A stretch of 64,000 bases of DNA from the NCBI GenBank assembly GCA_963682025.1, contig OY821519.1, positions 160,139,457-160,203,456 on the forward strand, given 5' to 3'. A model generated the notes under the pieces. The model saw only the letters and a list, made by a program, of their open reading frames with translations. It ran no database searches and had not been told where the DNA came from. Shown piece by piece: positions 61,896 to 64,000 of the stretch. Origin of the DNA: Cordilura impudica. Its lineage: Eukaryota > Arthropoda > Insecta > Diptera > Scathophagidae. Positions within the stretch are counted from its first letter, which is position 1, and every line of letters begins with the position of its first letter. Position numbers and translations under genes: made by a program.

Positions 61896-62950
61896 ATGCA
61901 AAAAAAATTAGCTGATTTATCTTCCGAAGAAATCTCCCCTTTACTAAGAAAATGGAATTTACCATTGAGTGGACGGAAACCTGATAAAATATGCGATTGG
62001 AATCATATCTTAAGGATCTTCAAGTTAGTGATCTAGGAGAATATGATTTTGAGTTGGAATTAGCAGATTCTGAGATAACTCCATCTGGTTCTTCTTCCGA
62101 CTTGAATGTTATTTTACAAAATATGCAAAGTTTTATGGAAGGTATGGAAAAACGCTTCGAAGAATTCAAGATGCAAAATTCTAACACAACCATACCAACA
62201 GTTATACAAAATTGTTCAAGCGAGGAGCTCAAAAATTCGAAATCACTCTTACTTCAAGCTTTCTGGACTCGAAATCCAGAACTTTGGTTCTTAAGCACCG
62301 AACAGAAATTTCAAATTTTTAATATTTATTCTGATAACATAAAATATTCCGAAGTTATTGAATCTCTAGATTTGTCTACCATCACAAAAATTTATTCCAA
62401 ATCCATCACAAGAAAACAAATACAACTCGCTCAAAATTCAACTTACTGCAATGTTTGAAGAATGTAAGTTCAATCGTATTTTTAATAATTTACAACTGGG
62501 AGATCAGAAACCAAGTCAACTTTTCAATGAAATTAGAAATCTTGCTTGTAATAGAATTTCTGAGGGTATATTATTTTCTATTTGGGTTAAAAAACTTCCT
62601 AAAGAATGTGAACAAAATCTCATAGGTTTAAACAAAATTTCATCCTTAACAAATTTGTTAGAAGTTGCAGATGGTATGCTTGAGCGTCCCAAATCTAATA
62701 TTGCGTCAATTAAAGAAGATTCTAGTTATTATGAATTGAACAAGAAACTTGATAAATTAAGAGATGTTGTAAGTAAAAACTTACGATCTGCTCGACCCAA
62801 TTTTATATCATCCTCAAGAAACAGACAGCGTTCTTCGTCTAATCAGGATCTTTGTTTTTATCATCGACTTTTATAAAGAACGAGCTAATAAGTGTATTCC
62901 TCCTTGTGCATTTAATTCTAGTTCGGAAAACACCTTTTCCCAACACTAAT
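61896..62950 (+). pseudogene. gag: CsRn1-type gag
   Basis: The ATG at 61896 starts MQKKLADLSSEEISPLLRKW with a SAP-like LSGRKPDKI motif, then a frameshift near 61990. The next frame (61991-62458) has a coiled EKRFEEFKMQ and capsid block FWTRNPELWFLSTEQKFQIF. After a shift near 62450 the frame 62451-62876 carries KPSQLFNEIRNLA and LEVADGM. The zinc finger LCFYHRL ... KCIPPCAF (62850-62915), of the CHCC type particular to this clade, is cut by a stop at 62874-62876. Gag forms the particle. Confidence 0.78.
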
Positions 62951-62959
62951 GACGACTAG

Positions 62960-63275
62960 TGATTATGGGAATCTTAGAAAAAGTCGTCGATTAATTGTTT
63001 ATGACCCGCTATCTAAGTTAAAATTTTTAACAGACTCTGGGGCTGTGTTTCAATTCCTCCTAAATATACAACAACTATTGATTCATATTCCATTCCTCTA
63101 TTTGCTGCAAATGGTTCTAAAATTCAAACGTTTGGTTCAAAATTGCTTCAATTAAATCTTAATCTACAAAAGAAATTCTTATGGACATTTATTTTGGCTG
63201 ATGTTGATACCCCAATATTAGGCAACGATTTTTTGAAACATTTTGGGTTAAAAACAATTCCTTAATCGATCATGG
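62960..63275 (+). pseudogene. pol: CsRn1-type protease
   Basis: SRRLIVYDPLSKLKFLTDSGA contains the catalytic Asp-Ser-Gly (about 63030). After a one-base shift, FAANGSKIQTFGSK and ILADVDTPILGNDFLKHFGL follow, the two later conserved blocks. It separates Gag from Pol proteins. Confidence 0.75.
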
Positions 63276-64000
63276 GACAAATATTAAATGTAAAGGTATT
63301 GTGAAATATTTTGATGTAAACACAATCAAAACTTTTAACGTAAATGATCCTTTTCATCAAATTTTAATCGAATTTCCAAATGTAACTAGAACCTTCAATG
63401 TCAAATTTAATAAAAAAAAATCAAACATTCAACACCAAATCATAACAATTTTCCCCCCAATAAGTTGTAAAGTTCGTAGATTAGATCCTGTCAAACTTCA
63501 ACAGGCCAAACAAGAATTCGAACAACTTTTACAATTTGGTATAGTGCAACGATCTAAAAGTCCATTGGCAAGTGCTTTACATATGGTTAAAAAGCCAAAT
63601 GGAACTTGGCGCCCTTGTGGGGACTACCGATTTCTTAACAACCACACTGTCGCTGATAAATACCCAATTCCAAATTTAAGGGATTTTCAAACAATTGTTA
63701 CTGGCAGAAAAATGTTTTCGAAAATTGATCTTGTTATGGCTTTTCATCAGATTGCAGTTGCTCCTGAAGACGTTAAAAAAACCGCAATAATAACACCATT
63801 TGGACTCTTCGAGTATCTTCAAATGCCACTTGGTCTCCGAAATGCAGCTCAAACATGTCAGCGTTTTGTTCATCAGGTTGTTGAAGGTTTGGATTTTGTT
63901 TTTCCGTACATAGATGATTTTCTAATCGCCTCATCAAATTTGGAAGAACACAAACATCATCTAAAACAACTATTTACTCGCTTAAATGAATACAGGGTTG
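63276..64000 (+). pseudogene. pol: CsRn1-type reverse transcriptase (N-terminal part)
   Basis: The stretch 63440-64000 is open and shows QFGIVQRSKSPLASALHMV, KPNGTWRPCGDYRFLN, KIDLVMAFHQIAV, FEYLQMPLGLRNAAQTCQRF and the catalytic YIDDFLIASS (about 63910). The window ends before the thumb. Sequence before 63440 links to the protease. Whether the complete pol is open cannot be seen. Confidence 0.82.

Larger units (their letters stand above)
61654..64000 (+). mobile_element. CsRn1-clade LTR retrotransposon, 5' half (runs off the window)
   Basis: A 5' LTR of about 220 bp (61654-61873, TGTGTGGATACC start, AATAAA near 61819) is followed by TGGTGACCCC, the tryptophan-tRNA-type primer site of this clade, then gag, protease and RT in order. 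Frameshifts are present. The 3' half is outside. Confidence 0.82.

Overview
The window is AT-rich eukaryotic DNA, almost certainly from an insect and most likely a higher fly (Diptera). The evidence is the set of elements it holds: an errantivirus with an env gene, a 412/mdg1-like element, an Osvaldo-like element, BEL/Pao, R1-clade, Jockey-like and LOA-like retrotransposons, a PIF/Harbinger transposon and a Helentron/DINE-1-like repeat. There is no bacterial gene, rRNA, tRNA or CRISPR array. Nearly all of it is transposable elements inserted into one another. One 246-bp candidate exon (24007-24252) is the only sequence that looks like a host gene.

Left part (1-17.6 kb). A minus-strand errantivirus (endogenous retrovirus, about 368-17565) has LTRs at both ends and decayed gag, protease, RT/RNase H, integrase and env. 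Five later insertions broke it: a Harbinger transposon in env (1530-6058, TSD TAA), which itself holds a Penelope-like inverted repeat with hammerhead-ribozyme motifs (4330-5702, 12-bp TSD); a solo LTR in integrase (about 7872-8342); a Jockey-like element between protease and RT (about 10166-14590); and a short hammerhead-bearing fragment in protease (about 14950-15225).

Middle-left (17.6-24.8 kb). A non-LTR RT tail is followed by a second hammerhead-bearing inverted pair (18452-20507) that is itself interrupted by a truncated retrotransposon with a (TTAC)n tail and a 14-bp TSD. Then come a Helentron-like repeat, a hairpin repeat and the candidate exon.

Right part (24.8-57.7 kb) is a multi-level nest. 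A Jockey-like element (24812-26500 plus 57108-57747) was split by a BEL/Pao element (26501-57107). The BEL gag was then split twice, by an R1-clade element (30503-35717, TSD TACTC, itself holding a 708-bp solo LTR with TSD AAGT) and by a 412/mdg1-like element 'A' (35849-55725, TSD CAAG, LTRs nearly identical). Element A received element 'B' (41693-54747, TSD ATATA), an almost pristine Osvaldo-like retrotransposon in tandem form: three 1187-bp LTRs and two 4747-bp internal regions, each with gag, pol and a third, unassigned ORF.

Right edge (57.7-64 kb). A minus-strand LOA-like element, a fragment of the same R1 family and the 5' half of a plus-strand CsRn1-clade LTR element that runs off the window. 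Only element B has intact long ORFs; the others carry stops, frameshifts or deletions. Boundaries marked 'about' were placed by eye from repeat matches and reading frames.
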